64,000 bases of DNA from Vibrio sp. 10N.286.49.B3. Lineage in GTDB: Bacteria; Pseudomonadota; Gammaproteobacteria; Enterobacterales; Vibrionaceae. The stretch's first letter is position 1. Each line of letters opens with the position of its first letter. The stretch lies in NCBI RefSeq assembly GCF_002873395.1, contig NZ_MCUV01000035.1, positions 103,121 through 167,120 on the forward strand, written 5' to 3'. Below the pieces are notes generated by a model. It had not been told where the DNA came from. It saw only the letters and a list, made by a program, of their open reading frames with translations, and ran no database searches. The position numbers and the translations under genes were made by a program. This document shows, piece by piece, positions 20,982 through 30,917 of the stretch.

Positions 20982-21740
20982 TTATTCAGATTCCATCATG
21001 AGAGCTTTAATTTGCTCACCAGTACAGCCAAAACGTCTTTCTCGGTCAACAAACCAAGTAACCGCTTCAATCAAACTTTCTTGACCAAAGTCTGGCCAAT
21101 GTTGCTCGGTAAAATACATTTCAGCATAAGCTAATTGCCAAAGCATAAAGTTACTAATGCGACACTCACCACTTGTTCGTATCAATAAATCCACCTCTGG
21201 AATGTCAGACATGGTTAGATGCTTGGTGATTAAAGCTTCATCAATATCATTCGGGAAGAGTTGACCAGATTCAACTTTTAGCGCAATAGCTTTCATCGCC
21301 TCGGTTATATCCCACTTACCGCCATAATTGGCAGCAACATTGATGACCATACCGGTGTTTGATGCAGTGAGTGCTTCCGCTTCAGCTATTTTTATTTGTA
21401 AACGCTCACTAAAACGGCTTTTGTCGCCAATAATTCTTAAACGTAAATTATTTTTGTGTAACTTTTTTAGTTCACTCGACAAAACCGTAATAAAAAGCTC
21501 CATCAGCAAACCAACTTCTTCTTCTGGACGACGCCAGTTTTCACTGCTAAAAGCGAATAAAGTGATAGCTTGGATTTTGAGCTTAGCGGCGGCTGAAATT
21601 GTTTTTCGTACAGCACTTACCCCTTTTTTATGTCCAAATACACGAGGTTTACCATGGGATTTAGCCCAGCGACCATTACCATCCATAATGATGGCAATAT
21701 GTTTTGGAAGGGAGTCTGAAAAGATTTGAGAATTAGGCAT
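20982..21740 (-). CDS. uppS: Undecaprenyl diphosphate synthase
   Basis: UppS elongates farnesyl diphosphate with eight isopentenyl units to C55-PP, the carrier lipid of peptidoglycan and O-antigen. The catalytic [13 protein letters not shown] motif (Mg-binding Asp) is at about residue 19, with [15 protein letters not shown] and the C-terminal [20 protein letters not shown] motif. Length 252 residues. It is separated from frr by a strong terminator, so it probably has its own promoter, but I see no clean -35/-10 pair. Confidence 0.97.
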   Translation of the reverse strand: MPNSQIFSDSLPKHIAIIMDGNGRWAKSHGKPRVFGHKKGVSAVRKTISAAAKLKIQAITLFAFSSENWRRPEEEVGLLMELFITVLSSELKKLHKNNLRLRIIGDKSRFSERLQIKIAEAEALTASNTGMVINVAANYGGKWDITEAMKAIALKVESGQLFPNDIDEALITKHLTMSDIPEVDLLIRTSGECRISNFMLWQLAYAEMYFTEQHWPDFGQESLIEAVTWFVDRERRFGCTGEQIKALMMESE

Positions 21741-21779
21741 AAGAGTAAGTTATGATCAATCAGCTTAAAAGGATAACAT

Positions 21780-21816
21780 AAAAAAGCGCTGAACCGTTAG
21801 TGCAGCGCTTTTTTGC
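21780..21816 (-). terminator. Strong bidirectional-looking terminator after frr
   Basis: AAAAAAGCGCTG pairs with CAGCGCTTTTTT around an 11-nt loop: a perfect 12-bp stem with A/T tails on both sides. It lies between frr and uppS. Confidence 0.9.
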
Positions 21817-21836
21817 AGAACAAAAGTGAGAGTGGA

Positions 21837-22394
21837 TTAAACTTCCATTAACTCTTTTTCTTTTGTTGCTAAAACGTCATCAACTTTCTTAACTGCTGCA
21901 TCAGTCAGTTTTTGAATCTCGTCTTGTGCTTTACGATCTTCATCTTCAGAAATTTCTTTGTCTTTTAATAACGCTTTTAGATCACCGTTAGCATCACGAC
22001 GAATGTTACGGATAGCAACACGACCACCTTCAGCTTCGCCACGAACAATCTTAACAAGGTCTTTACGACGCTCTTCTGTTAGTGGTGGAAGTGGTACGCG
22101 AATAACAGTACCAGCAGACATTGGGTTTAGGCCTAAGTCTGACATCATAATCGCTTTTTCGATTAAAGGCGTCAGTTCGCGGTCAAATACTGTGATTGCT
22201 AGTGTACGTGCATCTTCAGCAACAACGTTAGCAACTTGATTTAGTGGCGATTGAGCGCCGTAGTATTCAACAGAAATACCAGACAATAAACTTGGGTGTG
22301 CACGACCAGTACGGATCTTAAGTAGGTTATTCTTTAGAGAATCTACACTTTTGTCCATGCGCTCTTGCGCGTCTTTTTTAATTTCGTTAATCAC
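21837..22394 (-). CDS. frr: Ribosome recycling factor
   Basis: RRF, with EF-G, splits the post-termination ribosome. The 185-residue protein has the three-helix-bundle pattern, starting [37 protein letters not shown] and containing the family motifs [19 protein letters not shown] (here [19 protein letters not shown]) and [21 protein letters not shown]. It lies downstream of pyrH with about 100 nt between. Confidence 0.98.
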   Translation of the reverse strand: MINEIKKDAQERMDKSVDSLKNNLLKIRTGRAHPSLLSGISVEYYGAQSPLNQVANVVAEDARTLAITVFDRELTPLIEKAIMMSDLGLNPMSAGTVIRVPLPPLTEERRKDLVKIVRGEAEGGRVAIRNIRRDANGDLKALLKDKEISEDEDRKAQDEIQKLTDAAVKKVDDVLATKEKELMEV

Positions 22395-22496
22395 AATATC
22401 ACCTTAATGATTTATTCTTAGAGAGCACTTTATCGTACTAAAGCACTCTTGAGTCATTGCTAAGTTAATTTAAACAGTACAGTAGAAATAAGAGTA

Positions 22497-23228
22497 TTAC
22501 TCTACATCGCTGATTAAAGTACCTTCAGTCTCACCCATTACCACGCGACGTAATGCGCCAGGCTTATTCATATTAAATACGCGAATTGGCATTTTGTGAT
22601 CACGTGCAAGCGTAAACGCAGCCAAATCCATAACTTTCAACTCTTTTTCAAGAATTGAGTTATAAGAAAGCTTATCATACAACTCTGCGTCTGGGTTTGC
22701 TACTGGATCAGCGGTAAATACACCATCAACTTTTGTTGCTTTTAAAACAATGTCAGCTTCAATTTCAATGCCACGTAGACAAGCTGCTGAATCCGTCGTG
22801 AAGAATGGGTTACCTGTACCTGCAGAGAAGATAACAACACGGCCTTGACGTAATTGGCTAATCGCATCAGCCCAGTTGTAATCGTCACATACACCTTTTA
22901 AAGGAATAGCTGACATTACACGAGCATTAACGTATGCGCGGTGAAGTGCGTCACGCATTGCTAAACCATTCATTACCGTTGCAAGCATACCCATGTGGTC
23001 ACCGACTACGCGGTTCATTCCTGCTTCTGCAAGACCAGCACCACGGAATAAGTTACCACCACCAATAACTACACCCACTTGCACGCCAAGTTCTACTAAC
23101 TCTTTTACTTCTTGAGCCATACGGTCAAGTATGGTTGGATCGATACCAAAGCCTTCTTCGCCTTGAAGTGCTTCACCACTTAGTTTAAGTAGAATACGTT
23201 GGTACGCAGGTTTAGGATTCGTTGTCAT
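22497..23228 (-). CDS. pyrH: UMP kinase
   Basis: PyrH phosphorylates UMP to UDP, is hexameric and is activated by GTP and inhibited by UTP. The amino-acid-kinase fold motifs are [41 protein letters not shown] and [14 protein letters not shown]. Length 243 residues. It lies in the usual tsf-pyrH-frr order and is separated from tsf by a terminator, so it probably has its own promoter in the 23229-23360 gap. Confidence 0.98.
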   Translation of the reverse strand: MTTNPKPAYQRILLKLSGEALQGEEGFGIDPTILDRMAQEVKELVELGVQVGVVIGGGNLFRGAGLAEAGMNRVVGDHMGMLATVMNGLAMRDALHRAYVNARVMSAIPLKGVCDDYNWADAISQLRQGRVVIFSAGTGNPFFTTDSAACLRGIEIEADIVLKATKVDGVFTADPVANPDAELYDKLSYNSILEKELKVMDLAAFTLARDHKMPIRVFNMNKPGALRRVVMGETEGTLISDVE

Positions 23229-23364
23229 GAAGTATACCTTTCAAGAGAGTTGTTGATTAACAGTCATGAATATAAACTATTTTCACCACAATAGAGCAAC
23301 CGATTGCAATATTGCATCATATATAATTTAGATTCATCACAGCTAATCTTCATTAGCTAGTCAT

Positions 23365-23396
23365 AAAAAGACCGCAGCAATGGCCACGGTCTTTTC
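23365..23396 (-). terminator. Rho-independent terminator after tsf
   Basis: On the minus strand AAAGACCGTGG pairs with a GCGGTCTTT arm around a short loop and is followed by TTTTTATG. It ends the rpsB-tsf unit before pyrH. Confidence 0.85.
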
Positions 23397-23416
23397 TTTC
23401 ATTAGTACGCTAGGGA

Positions 23417-24262
23417 TTAACCTTTTTGTACCGCTGCAACTTCGTCTGCGAAGCTCATTTCAGCCGCTTTCTCGATACCTTCACCAACTTCTAAACGAAC
23501 GAAGGTAGATACTGATGCGCCTTTCTCTTTAAGAATTTCAGCAACAGTTTTCTTAGGTTCCATGATGAAAGCTTGACCAGTTAGAGAAACTTCGCCCGTG
23601 AATTTCTTCATACGGCCGATAACCATTTTCTCAGCGATCTCTTGAGGCTTGCCTTCGTTCATAGCGATTTCAACTTGAACAGCTTTCTCTTTTTCTACTA
23701 CGTCAGCAGGTACGTCAGATGGGTTAACGTACTCAGGCTTAGAAGCAGCAACGTGCATAGCGATATGCTTAAGAGTTTCGCCTTCGCCTTCACCAGCGAC
23801 AACAACACCGATTTTCTCACCGTGACGGTAAGAAGCAAGAGCTACACCTTCAACGATTTGAACACGACGGATGCTGATGTTCTCACCGATTTTAGTTACT
23901 AGTGCGATACGAGCTTCTTCGAATTTAGCTTGAAGAGCTTCGATGTCTAGACGTTCTGCTAGAGCAACTTCAGCAACTTCGTTAGCGAATGCTAGGAAAC
24001 CAGCATCTTTTGCTACGAAGTCAGTTTGACAGTTAACTTCTAGAAGCGCTGCAACGCCAGCGTCTTCTTTAATGATGATTGCGCCTTCAGCTGCAACGTT
24101 ACCAGCTTTTTTAGCTGCTTTCGCTGCGCCAGATTTACGCATGTTTTCAATTGCTAGCTCGATATCGCCTTCAGCAGCAACAAGAGCTTTTTTACATTCC
24201 ATCATGCCCGCAGCTGTGCGTTCACGAAGTTCTTTAACTAGAGCTGCAGTTACAGTTGCCAT
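23417..24262 (-). CDS. tsf: Translation elongation factor Ts
   Basis: EF-Ts is the nucleotide exchange factor of EF-Tu. The N-terminal UBA-like domain with [18 protein letters not shown] and the core motif [17 protein letters not shown] (contacting EF-Tu) are clear. The coiled-coil and C-terminal core follow ([22 protein letters not shown]). Length 281 residues, close to E. coli (283). It follows rpsB after an intergenic terminator/attenuator. Confidence 0.98.
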   Translation of the reverse strand: MATVTAALVKELRERTAAGMMECKKALVAAEGDIELAIENMRKSGAAKAAKKAGNVAAEGAIIIKEDAGVAALLEVNCQTDFVAKDAGFLAFANEVAEVALAERLDIEALQAKFEEARIALVTKIGENISIRRVQIVEGVALASYRHGEKIGVVVAGEGEGETLKHIAMHVAASKPEYVNPSDVPADVVEKEKAVQVEIAMNEGKPQEIAEKMVIGRMKKFTGEVSLTGQAFIMEPKKTVAEILKEKGASVSTFVRLEVGEGIEKAAEMSFADEVAAVQKG

Positions 24263-24288
24263 TCTCTATTCCTCAGTTAATTCTAAAA

Positions 24289-24324
24289 AAGATAAAAAAC
24301 AGGGGCCTCATTAGTTGGCCCCTG
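24289..24324 (-). terminator. Intergenic attenuator between rpsB and tsf
   Basis: CAGGGGCC pairs with GGCCCCTG (8 perfect pairs) around a short loop, followed on the minus strand by TTTTTTATCTTTTTT. It would set a lower EF-Ts than S2 output if read-through is partial. Confidence 0.85.
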
Positions 24325-24401
24325 ATATTGACTGTATTTAGTGTGCTTAAGTCATCAATTATGACAGCTTAATATGAACTAAATATGGCTCAGAGCCGCT
24401 A

Positions 24402-25130
24402 TTATTCAGCTTCTACGAAACCGTCTTTTTCAGCAGCAACAGCAGCGTCTTTGTTACGACCTTCTTTAACCGCGTCTGCAGCAGCGTTTAGGTAAAGCTG
24501 TACTGCACGGATTGCGTCATCGTTACCAGGAATGATGAAGTCAACGCCGTCTGGGTTAGAGTTAGTATCAACTACAGCGTAAACTGGGATACCTAGGTTG
24601 TTTGCTTCTTTAACTGCGATGTGCTCGTGATCAGCGTCGATTACGAATAGAGCGTCAGGTAGGCCGCCCATGTTTTTGATACCACCAAGAGATTTCTCAA
24701 GCTTCTCCATTTCGCGAGTGCGCATAAGAGCTTCTTTCTTAGTTAGTTTGTCAAAAGTACCGTCTTGAGCTTGCGCTTCAAGTTCTTTTAGACGCTTGAT
24801 AGACTGACGAACAGTTTTGTAGTTTGTTAGCATACCGCCTAACCAGCGGTTGTTAACGTAGTACTGGTTGCTGTTGATAGCAGCTTCTTTAACAGCTTCA
24901 GATGCAGCGCGCTTAGTACCAACGAAAAGAACTTTACCTTTTTTCTCGCCAACTTTAGCTAGTTCAGCTAGAGCTTCGTTGAACATTGGTACAGTTTTTT
25001 CTAGGTTGATGATATGAACACGGTTACGAGCGCCAAAGATGAATGGCTTCATTTTTGGGTTCCAGTAACGAGTTTGGTGACCGAAGTGAACACCAGCTTT
25101 AAGCATATCGCGCATTGATACAGTTGCCAT
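24402..25130 (-). CDS. rpsB: 30S ribosomal protein S2
   Basis: S2 binds the 30S head-body junction and is needed for S1 binding. The protein opens [27 protein letters not shown] and has the [45 protein letters not shown] and [22 protein letters not shown] motifs. The ATG at 25130 is chosen over the frame start at 25163 because it gives the conserved N-terminus and 242 residues. The leader upstream is structured and probably autoregulated by S2. Confidence 0.98.
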   Translation of the reverse strand: MATVSMRDMLKAGVHFGHQTRYWNPKMKPFIFGARNRVHIINLEKTVPMFNEALAELAKVGEKKGKVLFVGTKRAASEAVKEAAINSNQYYVNNRWLGGMLTNYKTVRQSIKRLKELEAQAQDGTFDKLTKKEALMRTREMEKLEKSLGGIKNMGGLPDALFVIDADHEHIAVKEANNLGIPVYAVVDTNSNPDGVDFIIPGNDDAIRAVQLYLNAAADAVKEGRNKDAAVAAEKDGFVEAE

Positions 25131-25253
25131 TTTAAAATCCTCTATGGGGTTAGGCCTCCACACTTCCCATGAATCCGACCCCTAACCTATCAGGCATAAA
25201 CCTAATCGTTGAAGCACCCCGGAACATGTGTCGAAATGTGTGTGATTTAAAGA
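25131..25253 (-). promoter_or_regulatory. rpsB 5' leader, probable S2 autoregulatory element
   Basis: The minus strand between a TATACT -10-like element (25260-25265) and the rpsB ATG is about 120 nt long. It contains TGTTCCGGGGTGC and a long pairing GGTTAGGGG ... CCTAACCCC that encloses a GGATTCATGG segment. Gammaproteobacteria are known to have a conserved rpsB leader RNA that binds S2. I recognise the general plan rather than a full structure match. Confidence 0.55.
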
Positions 25254-25424
25254 TAATTAAGTATAGATTCCCGAATCGCATCGCTAAAAAGAGACAACAA
25301 TCCGTTAATCTGGCGCGCTTTATATCATACTTTACTGGTCTTTTTCCAGTAAAAAGGGCTTTTGATAGTGAAAAAAACAACACTGCGCGATGAAAGAATC
25401 TAGTGACCTTAAAAAGGATTTCAA

Positions 25425-25452
25425 TTGCGATTACGTTCTGCACTGTTAGAAT
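25425..25452 (+). promoter_or_regulatory. map: Candidate promoter of map
   Basis: TTGCGA (25425-25430) and TAGAAT (25447-25452) are 16 nt apart and lie about 60 nt upstream of the map ATG. The rest of the 25131-25514 gap is the rpsB leader and promoter (minus strand) and A+T-rich DNA in which I see nothing else. Confidence 0.5.
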
Positions 25453-25514
25453 AACTATAAAGAGACGAGAGTGGACCATATTTCGAGTCAGCTCCATAGC
25501 AATAGAGAAAGCCC

Positions 25515-26354
25515 ATGTCTGTAAAAATTAAAAACGCAGAAGAAATTGAAAAAATGCGCACTGCTGGTCAACTTGCCGCTAATGTACTTGAAATGATCGA
25601 ACCTCATGTAAAGGCTGGCGTTAGCACTGAAGAGTTAGACCAAATTTGTCATAAGTATATTACTGAAGTACAACAAGCCATTCCTGCACCACTAAACTAC
25701 CATGGCTTCCCTAAATCTATTTGTACCTCAATTAACCATGTTGTTTGTCACGGCATCCCAAGCCAAAGTGATGAAATGTTTGGTTCAATATCTCGCCCAG
25801 GTATTTTAAAAGATGGTGACATTGTCAACATTGACATCACGGTTATTAAAGATGGCTACCACGGTGACACATCGAAAATGTTCCTAATTGGTGATGTATC
25901 TCCAGCTAACCGCCGTTTAGCTATGGTTGCTCAAGAAAGCCTGTACATCGGTATGAAAAAAGTTAAGCCAGGTGTAAAACTTGGTGAGATTGGTACTGCC
26001 ATCGAGAAGTACATCAAAACAAATAATAAAAATAACCCTCGTGCTAAATTTTCAATTGTAAAAGATTACTGTGGTCACGGCATTGGCGCTGAGTTCCATG
26101 AAGATCCACAAGTTGTGCACTACAAAAACAACGATCGCACTGTTTTAAAAGCTGGCATGGTCTTTACTATTGAACCTATGATCAATGCAGGTAAATTCGG
26201 TTGTCGTCTAGATGAAGAAGATAACTGGACCGTTTACACAGGCGACCATAAAAACTCGGCTCAATGGGAACACACACTACTCGTGACTGAAACTGGCTGT
26301 GAAGTGCTAACACTGCGTAAAGATGAAACGATCCCACGTCATCTTGTAAACTAA
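25515..26354 (+). CDS. map: Methionine aminopeptidase, type I
   Basis: Map removes the initiator methionine from nascent proteins. The pita-bread fold motifs are ICTSINHVVCHGIPS, DGDIVNIDITVIKDGYHGDTSKMF (two metal-binding Asp), DYCGHGIGAEFHEDPQVVHY (His) and GMVFTIEPMINAG (Glu), ending TEWEHT-like SAQWEHTLLVTETGCEVLT. Length 279 residues, a little longer than E. coli (264), with a C-terminal extension DETIPRHLVN. It is divergent from rpsB, as in E. coli. Confidence 0.97.
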   Translation: MSVKIKNAEEIEKMRTAGQLAANVLEMIEPHVKAGVSTEELDQICHKYITEVQQAIPAPLNYHGFPKSICTSINHVVCHGIPSQSDEMFGSISRPGILKDGDIVNIDITVIKDGYHGDTSKMFLIGDVSPANRRLAMVAQESLYIGMKKVKPGVKLGEIGTAIEKYIKTNNKNNPRAKFSIVKDYCGHGIGAEFHEDPQVVHYKNNDRTVLKAGMVFTIEPMINAGKFGCRLDEEDNWTVYTGDHKNSAQWEHTLLVTETGCEVLTLRKDETIPRHLVN

Positions 26355-26421
26355 ACCGGCTAAAAAGTCGCGAAGCTGCAAGGGTTAATTTAACTGAGCT
26401 TCAATAACTTTTCTGACCAAT

Positions 26422-26458
26422 ATATCCCTATGATTATCAATCGTAGGGATATTTTTTA
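26422..26458 (+). terminator. Rho-independent terminator after map
   Basis: ATATCCCTA pairs with TAGGGATAT around a 13-nt loop and is followed by TTTTTTATC on the plus strand. Confidence 0.85.
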
Positions 26459-26519
26459 TCTCTCGCGATTATTCTGGTAAATTAAAGTCTCTTACTTTTA
26501 TTTGCATGGAACGCGATGT

Positions 26520-29141
26520 ATGCCTTTTCTATCACCAACCACTTTTAAAGATGACCAGCTCACCGTTCTAGGTCTCAAGCCTCAGCTAGACCAATTTACC
26601 GATTATCAAAAAGAACAGTTTCTCAATCACCACTCTGTGACTGATTTGGTATTAATGCGTTCTGATTATATGGACCAGTTACTGATAAGGCTTTGGCGCT
26701 TTTTAGGTTTAGCTGATTTACATAATATTAGCCTTGTCGCTGTTGGTGGTTACGGTCGTGGTGAATTGCACCCACTCTCTGATATCGATATTCTCGTTGT
26801 TTCCAATAAAAAACTGCCTGACAATATTGGGGCTAAAGTTAGCGAGTTTATTACCTTTCTTTGGGATCTAAAACTTGAAGTAGGCCATGCTGTTCGCACT
26901 ATAAATGAATGCCAGACTATAGGCTCAGAGGACCTCACTGTCGCAACTAACTTGCAAGAATCTCGGTTACTGTGTGGCAGTGAAGATACCTTCCAAGCAT
27001 TAAAAATGTTGATACATTCCGAATCATTTTGGCCAAGTGATGTTTTTTATACGGCCAAGTTACAAGAGCAAAAAGATCGCCACGCTCGCTACCATGATAC
27101 GACTTATAACCTAGAACCGGATATCAAATCAACGCCTGGTGGATTACGTGATATTCATACTTTAAGCTGGGTGGCGCGCCGCCATTTTGGTGCAACGTCA
27201 TTACTTGAGATGAGCCGTTATGGTTTCTTAACTGATGCAGAATATCGTGAATTGGTTGAGTGCCAAGACTTCCTGTGGCGTGTACGCTTTGCTCTGCATA
27301 TTGAATTAAGACGCTATGACAACCGCCTCACCTTTGGCCATCAAGCACAAGTTGCCGAAAATTTAGGTTTTATTGGTGAGGGTAACCGTGCTGTGGAAAT
27401 GATGATGAAGGAGTTTTATCGTACCCTTCGTCGTGTTTCTGAATTAAACAAGATGCTATTAAAGCTGTTTGACCAAGCGATTTTGAATCATGGCACAAAC
27501 GAACAAGCCGTTATTCTCAGTGATGATTTTCAACGCCGTGGTTCATTAATTGAGGCAAGAAAACCGGCTCTGTTTCAAGCTAGACCAGAAACTATCCTAG
27601 ATATGTTCCTACACATCGCTAACGACTCAACCATTGAAGGGGTAAGCCCACCAACCTTACGCCAGTTACGTACAGCGCGCCGACGATTAAATAAGTTTCT
27701 GCATACTATTCCGGCGGCTCGTGAGAAGTTTATGGAGTTGGCTCGCCACCCCAATGCATTACATAAAGCGTTTAGCCTCATGCACCGCTTGGGCGTATTA
27801 GCGGCGTACCTGCCTCAGTGGAGCCAAATTGTAGGTCAGATGCAGTTTGATCTTTTCCATGTTTATACTGTCGATGAGCACAGTATTCGACTGCTCAAAC
27901 ACATCAATCGTTTTAGTGAACCGGAAAATCATACTAAGCACCCTATTTGCTGTGAGGTTTATCCTCGAATTCAAAAGAAAGAGCTGCTCATCCTTGCCGC
28001 TATATTCCATGATATCGGTAAAGGTCGTAATGGTGATCACTCAGAGATAGGGGCAATCGAAGCCTATCATTTCTGCATCGAGCATGGGTTAGCAAAATCA
28101 GAGGCTAAGTTAGTTGCTTGGCTCGTACAAAGCCACCTGCTTATGTCTGTCACAGCCCAGCGCCGTGATATTTACGACCCTGAGGTTATCACCGAGTTTG
28201 CAGAAAAGGTTCGTGATGAAGAGTCGCTCGACTACTTAGTCTGTTTAACTGTGGCTGATATCTGTGCAACAAACCCTGAGATTTGGAATAGCTGGAAGCG
28301 CACTTTACTTGCAGAGCTTTACCATTCGACTCAAAGAGCACTACGTCGAGGCTTAGAGAACCCTGTCGATGTAAGGGATCGTATTCGCCATAACCAGCAA
28401 CTTGCATCTGCCCTATTGCGCAAAGAAGGATTTAGCGCACGTAACATTGAGGTGCTTTGGCAGCGCTTTAAAGCTGATTATTTCTTACGTCATACGCATA
28501 CACAAATTGCATGGCATTGTGAGAATTTACTCAGCCAATCCGATCCTCAACAGCCGTTAATTTTAATCAGTAAAAAACCAACACGTGGTGGCACTGAGGT
28601 CTTTGTTTACTGCAAAGATCAACCCGCCCTTTTTGCTACTGTTGTTGCTGAGCTAGATAGACGTAATTTTAACGTTCATGATGCGCAAGTGATGATGAGT
28701 AAGGATGGCTTCATTATTGATACATTTATGGTGCTCGACCAACATGGCGAAGCTATCGATGAAAGCCGCCACAAAGCCGTGACAAAGCATCTAATGCATG
28801 TGATTGCGGACGGAAGACCGACCAAAATTAAAGTCCGTAAAACACCACGCAATTTACAGCACTTTAAAGTAAAGACTCGTATTGAGTTCCTACCGACTAA
28901 AAGTAAAAAACGTACGTTAATGGAGTTGGTTGCACTTGATAAACCGGGCTTGCTGGCTAAAGTCGGTGCGACATTTACTGAACTAGGTATGCATTTACAT
29001 GGCGCAAAAATAACTACCATAGGTGAAAGAGCAGAAGATTTATTTATTCTGACGAGTGAACACGGTGGTCGCTTAAGCCCTGAAGAACAACAAAGCCTCT
29101 ATCAATGCTTAATGAACAACTTATCTGAACCAAAAGAGTAA
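26520..29141 (+). CDS. glnD: Bifunctional uridylyltransferase/uridylyl-removing enzyme
   Basis: GlnD senses glutamine and uridylylates or deuridylylates P-II (GlnB, at 3.5 kb). The N-terminal nucleotidyltransferase domain carries AVGGYGRGELHPLSDIDIL (Gly pair and two Asp). The central HD domain carries AAIFHDIGKGRNGDHSEIGA. Two ACT domains end the protein (about residues 695-770 and 805-873: FVYCKDQPALFATVVAELDRR and LVALDKPGLLAKVGATFTEL). The ATG at 26520 (MPFLSPTTF, GGAA 9 nt upstream) is preferred to the in-frame TTG at 26502; it yields 873 residues. It lies between map and yaeH, as in related genomes. Confidence 0.97.
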   Translation: MPFLSPTTFKDDQLTVLGLKPQLDQFTDYQKEQFLNHHSVTDLVLMRSDYMDQLLIRLWRFLGLADLHNISLVAVGGYGRGELHPLSDIDILVVSNKKLPDNIGAKVSEFITFLWDLKLEVGHAVRTINECQTIGSEDLTVATNLQESRLLCGSEDTFQALKMLIHSESFWPSDVFYTAKLQEQKDRHARYHDTTYNLEPDIKSTPGGLRDIHTLSWVARRHFGATSLLEMSRYGFLTDAEYRELVECQDFLWRVRFALHIELRRYDNRLTFGHQAQVAENLGFIGEGNRAVEMMMKEFYRTLRRVSELNKMLLKLFDQAILNHGTNEQAVILSDDFQRRGSLIEARKPALFQARPETILDMFLHIANDSTIEGVSPPTLRQLRTARRRLNKFLHTIPAAREKFMELARHPNALHKAFSLMHRLGVLAAYLPQWSQIVGQMQFDLFHVYTVDEHSIRLLKHINRFSEPENHTKHPICCEVYPRIQKKELLILAAIFHDIGKGRNGDHSEIGAIEAYHFCIEHGLAKSEAKLVAWLVQSHLLMSVTAQRRDIYDPEVITEFAEKVRDEESLDYLVCLTVADICATNPEIWNSWKRTLLAELYHSTQRALRRGLENPVDVRDRIRHNQQLASALLRKEGFSARNIEVLWQRFKADYFLRHTHTQIAWHCENLLSQSDPQQPLILISKKPTRGGTEVFVYCKDQPALFATVVAELDRRNFNVHDAQVMMSKDGFIIDTFMVLDQHGEAIDESRHKAVTKHLMHVIADGRPTKIKVRKTPRNLQHFKVKTRIEFLPTKSKKRTLMELVALDKPGLLAKVGATFTELGMHLHGAKITTIGERAEDLFILTSEHGGRLSPEEQQSLYQCLMNNLSEPKE

Positions 29142-29153
29142 CCAGACCGCCCT

Positions 29154-29195
29154 CCAGTCGTTTCGTATCTGAAGCGACTGGATTGTCTCTTTTCC
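29154..29195 (+). terminator. Terminator after glnD
   Basis: CCAGTCG pairs with CGACTGG, extended by TTTC/GAAG-type pairs, and a TGTCTCTTTTCC tail follows on the plus strand. The T-run is imperfect. Confidence 0.65.
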
Positions 29196-29299
29196 GCGAT
29201 CTCAACCACAGTTAATCAATCAAGTCCTATTCTATCTACCTAACTCCCATCCTGACTGCTACAGTAATTTATCTAACCTATAGATAAATAAGGGTGATT

Positions 29300-29683
29300 A
29301 TGTACACACAGCTCACAGCCCTCGGTATCCAAGAGCCAACTCAAATTGAACGCTTTTCTTTACGCCAAGAGGCTCAAAAAGATATTCTAAAAATCTATTT
29401 CCATAAACAGAAAGGGGAACTTTTTGCCAAGAGCATTAAATTCAAATACCCACGTAGAGTTAAAAGTGTCTTACCAAATGGTGGGCAAGGTCAATATCGG
29501 GAAGTGACTGAAATCAATCGCAGTTTAACTTTAGTGATTGAAGAGCTTAATACGATAACCAAACCGCAAAAAGTGACCGACCAAGATATAAAGAATAAAA
29601 TTTTGAAAGATTTAAGGCATTTAGAAAAAGTGGTTGCGAGTAAAATTGATGAAATAGAGGCTGATCTCGCTAAATTACAGTAA
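29300..29683 (+). CDS. yaeH: UPF0325/DUF3461 family protein YaeH
   Basis: A 127-residue protein that closely parallels E. coli Yae[19 protein letters not shown], then [32 protein letters not shown] and the C-terminal [22 protein letters not shown]. Function unknown; it looks soluble with a helical C-terminus. The ATG at 29300 is preferred to the GTG at 29294, because AGGGTG then sits at a normal distance upstream. In E. coli yaeH also lies near glnD. Confidence 0.9.
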   Translation: MYTQLTALGIQEPTQIERFSLRQEAQKDILKIYFHKQKGELFAKSIKFKYPRRVKSVLPNGGQGQYREVTEINRSLTLVIEELNTITKPQKVTDQDIKNKILKDLRHLEKVVASKIDEIEADLAKLQ

Positions 29684-29727
29684 GTTGTCAATAAAAGGCA
29701 TCCCTGCCTATCTATGATTGCTACCTA

Positions 29728-30504
29728 CTAGGATAACGGCATACCATCCATTGGGATTGAAGTCGCTAATAAGTCAGACGACTCAAAAATATCTAACCAC
29801 TCAAATTGCGTGAGGAGTTGTTGCCATGTTGGATCAAATGCCGCCTTCATAACCAACTCTTTGCCAGTAAATGGGTGGATAAAACTGAGTTCTGAAGCAT
29901 GTAATAATAAGCGGTGCGAGTCATAGTGATCTCTAAATAACTTATTGTGCTTACCATCACCATGTGAAGTATCACCGACAATAGGGTGTCTTAAATGGGC
30001 CATATGGCGACGAAGTTGGTGTTTACGACCCGTCTTTGGTTTCATTTCAACCAGACCATAACGACTGGTTGGGAAGCGCCCTGTCGATAGTGGTACTTCT
30101 ACCTTACCCAGAGGCTGATAGTCAGTGATCGCCTCTTGGGCTTCTTTATCTGCACGAGCAAACTTATCCGCTATTTTATCGAGCTCGACTTTCAAAGGGT
30201 AATCGAGCGTTGCCCCTTCTTCTATCCAACCCCTAACAATAGCATGATACGTTTTTTGCATTTCATGATTCGCAAACATCGGCATCACCTGTGCGGCAAC
30301 TTCACTTGAAAGAGCAAAAACCAAAACACCGGATGTCGGTCGATCTAAGCGATGTAGTGGAAACACATGCTGGCCAATTTGATCACGCAATGTCTGCATG
30401 ACAAATTGAGTCTCATGCTTATCTAACCATGAGCGATGAACTAGCATACCCGCAGGCTTATTCACCGCGACAAAATACTCATCTTGAAAAATAATCTCTA
30501 ACAT
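29728..30504 (-). CDS. truC: tRNA pseudouridine(65) synthase
   Basis: TruC converts U65 of tRNA-Ile1 and tRNA-Asp to pseudouridine. The RluA-family catalytic motif is FPLHRLDRPTSGVLVFAL (Asp in HRLDR), with VAVNKPAGMLVH near the N-terminus and GRKHQLRRHMAHLRHPIVGDTSHGDG in the C-terminal half. Length 258 residues. Its ATG directly follows the yqcC stop codon (TAG ATG), so the two are co-translated, as in E. coli. Confidence 0.95.
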   Translation of the reverse strand: MLEIIFQDEYFVAVNKPAGMLVHRSWLDKHETQFVMQTLRDQIGQHVFPLHRLDRPTSGVLVFALSSEVAAQVMPMFANHEMQKTYHAIVRGWIEEGATLDYPLKVELDKIADKFARADKEAQEAITDYQPLGKVEVPLSTGRFPTSRYGLVEMKPKTGRKHQLRRHMAHLRHPIVGDTSHGDGKHNKLFRDHYDSHRLLLHASELSFIHPFTGKELVMKAAFDPTWQQLLTQFEWLDIFESSDLLATSIPMDGMPLS

Positions 30505-30831
30505 CTAAGCGCATACCTTATCTATCTTTTCTAATAGACTTAAAATAGGGTGAAACTCCGGTGACGCTTGCCAAACTTGAGCAAAATAAGGCAAGACAGA
30601 AAAACCTCTTGGTAGAGCTTGATTCTCCAAAAGCATTTGGTTTAGTTTCGCGATAAATACCCACTGAATCCATTGCTCAGGCTCTAGTGTATCAATAGAG
30701 AAAGGTTCGCAGCTCGATAATTGAGCATCCGATGGTGGGACATTATCCCATAAACCAAGTTGCTGCAGTTTTTCTTCAAGTTCCCGCAATAATGGGGTAA
30801 TTTGTTGTGATATTAGTGTGGAAGTTGTCAT
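30505..30831 (-). CDS. yqcC: YqcC family protein
   Basis: A 108-residue soluble protein of the YqcC family (DUF446). Recognisable stretches are ITPLLRELEEKLQQLGLW, PEQWIQWVFIAKLNQMLLE and LPRGFSVLPYFAQVW. Function unknown; the fixed coupling with truC suggests a link to tRNA modification, but nothing in the sequence shows it. It is the first gene of a two-gene unit, divergent from the DUF3549 gene. Confidence 0.9.
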   Translation of the reverse strand: MTTSTLISQQITPLLRELEEKLQQLGLWDNVPPSDAQLSSCEPFSIDTLEPEQWIQWVFIAKLNQMLLENQALPRGFSVLPYFAQVWQASPEFHPILSLLEKIDKVCA

Positions 30832-30917
30832 TCTTCACCCGGAATTTTATGTTTAACCTTGAAATTAGGTCATAGAGTACCATTTATTGAATAAAGAAAG
30901 TTAGGACCTATTTATCC

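Noticed and set aside
25150..25497. 115-residue minus-strand ORF upstream of rpsB
   Set aside because: It overlaps the rpsB leader and promoter and the map promoter; composition is not protein-like and no start signal is seen.
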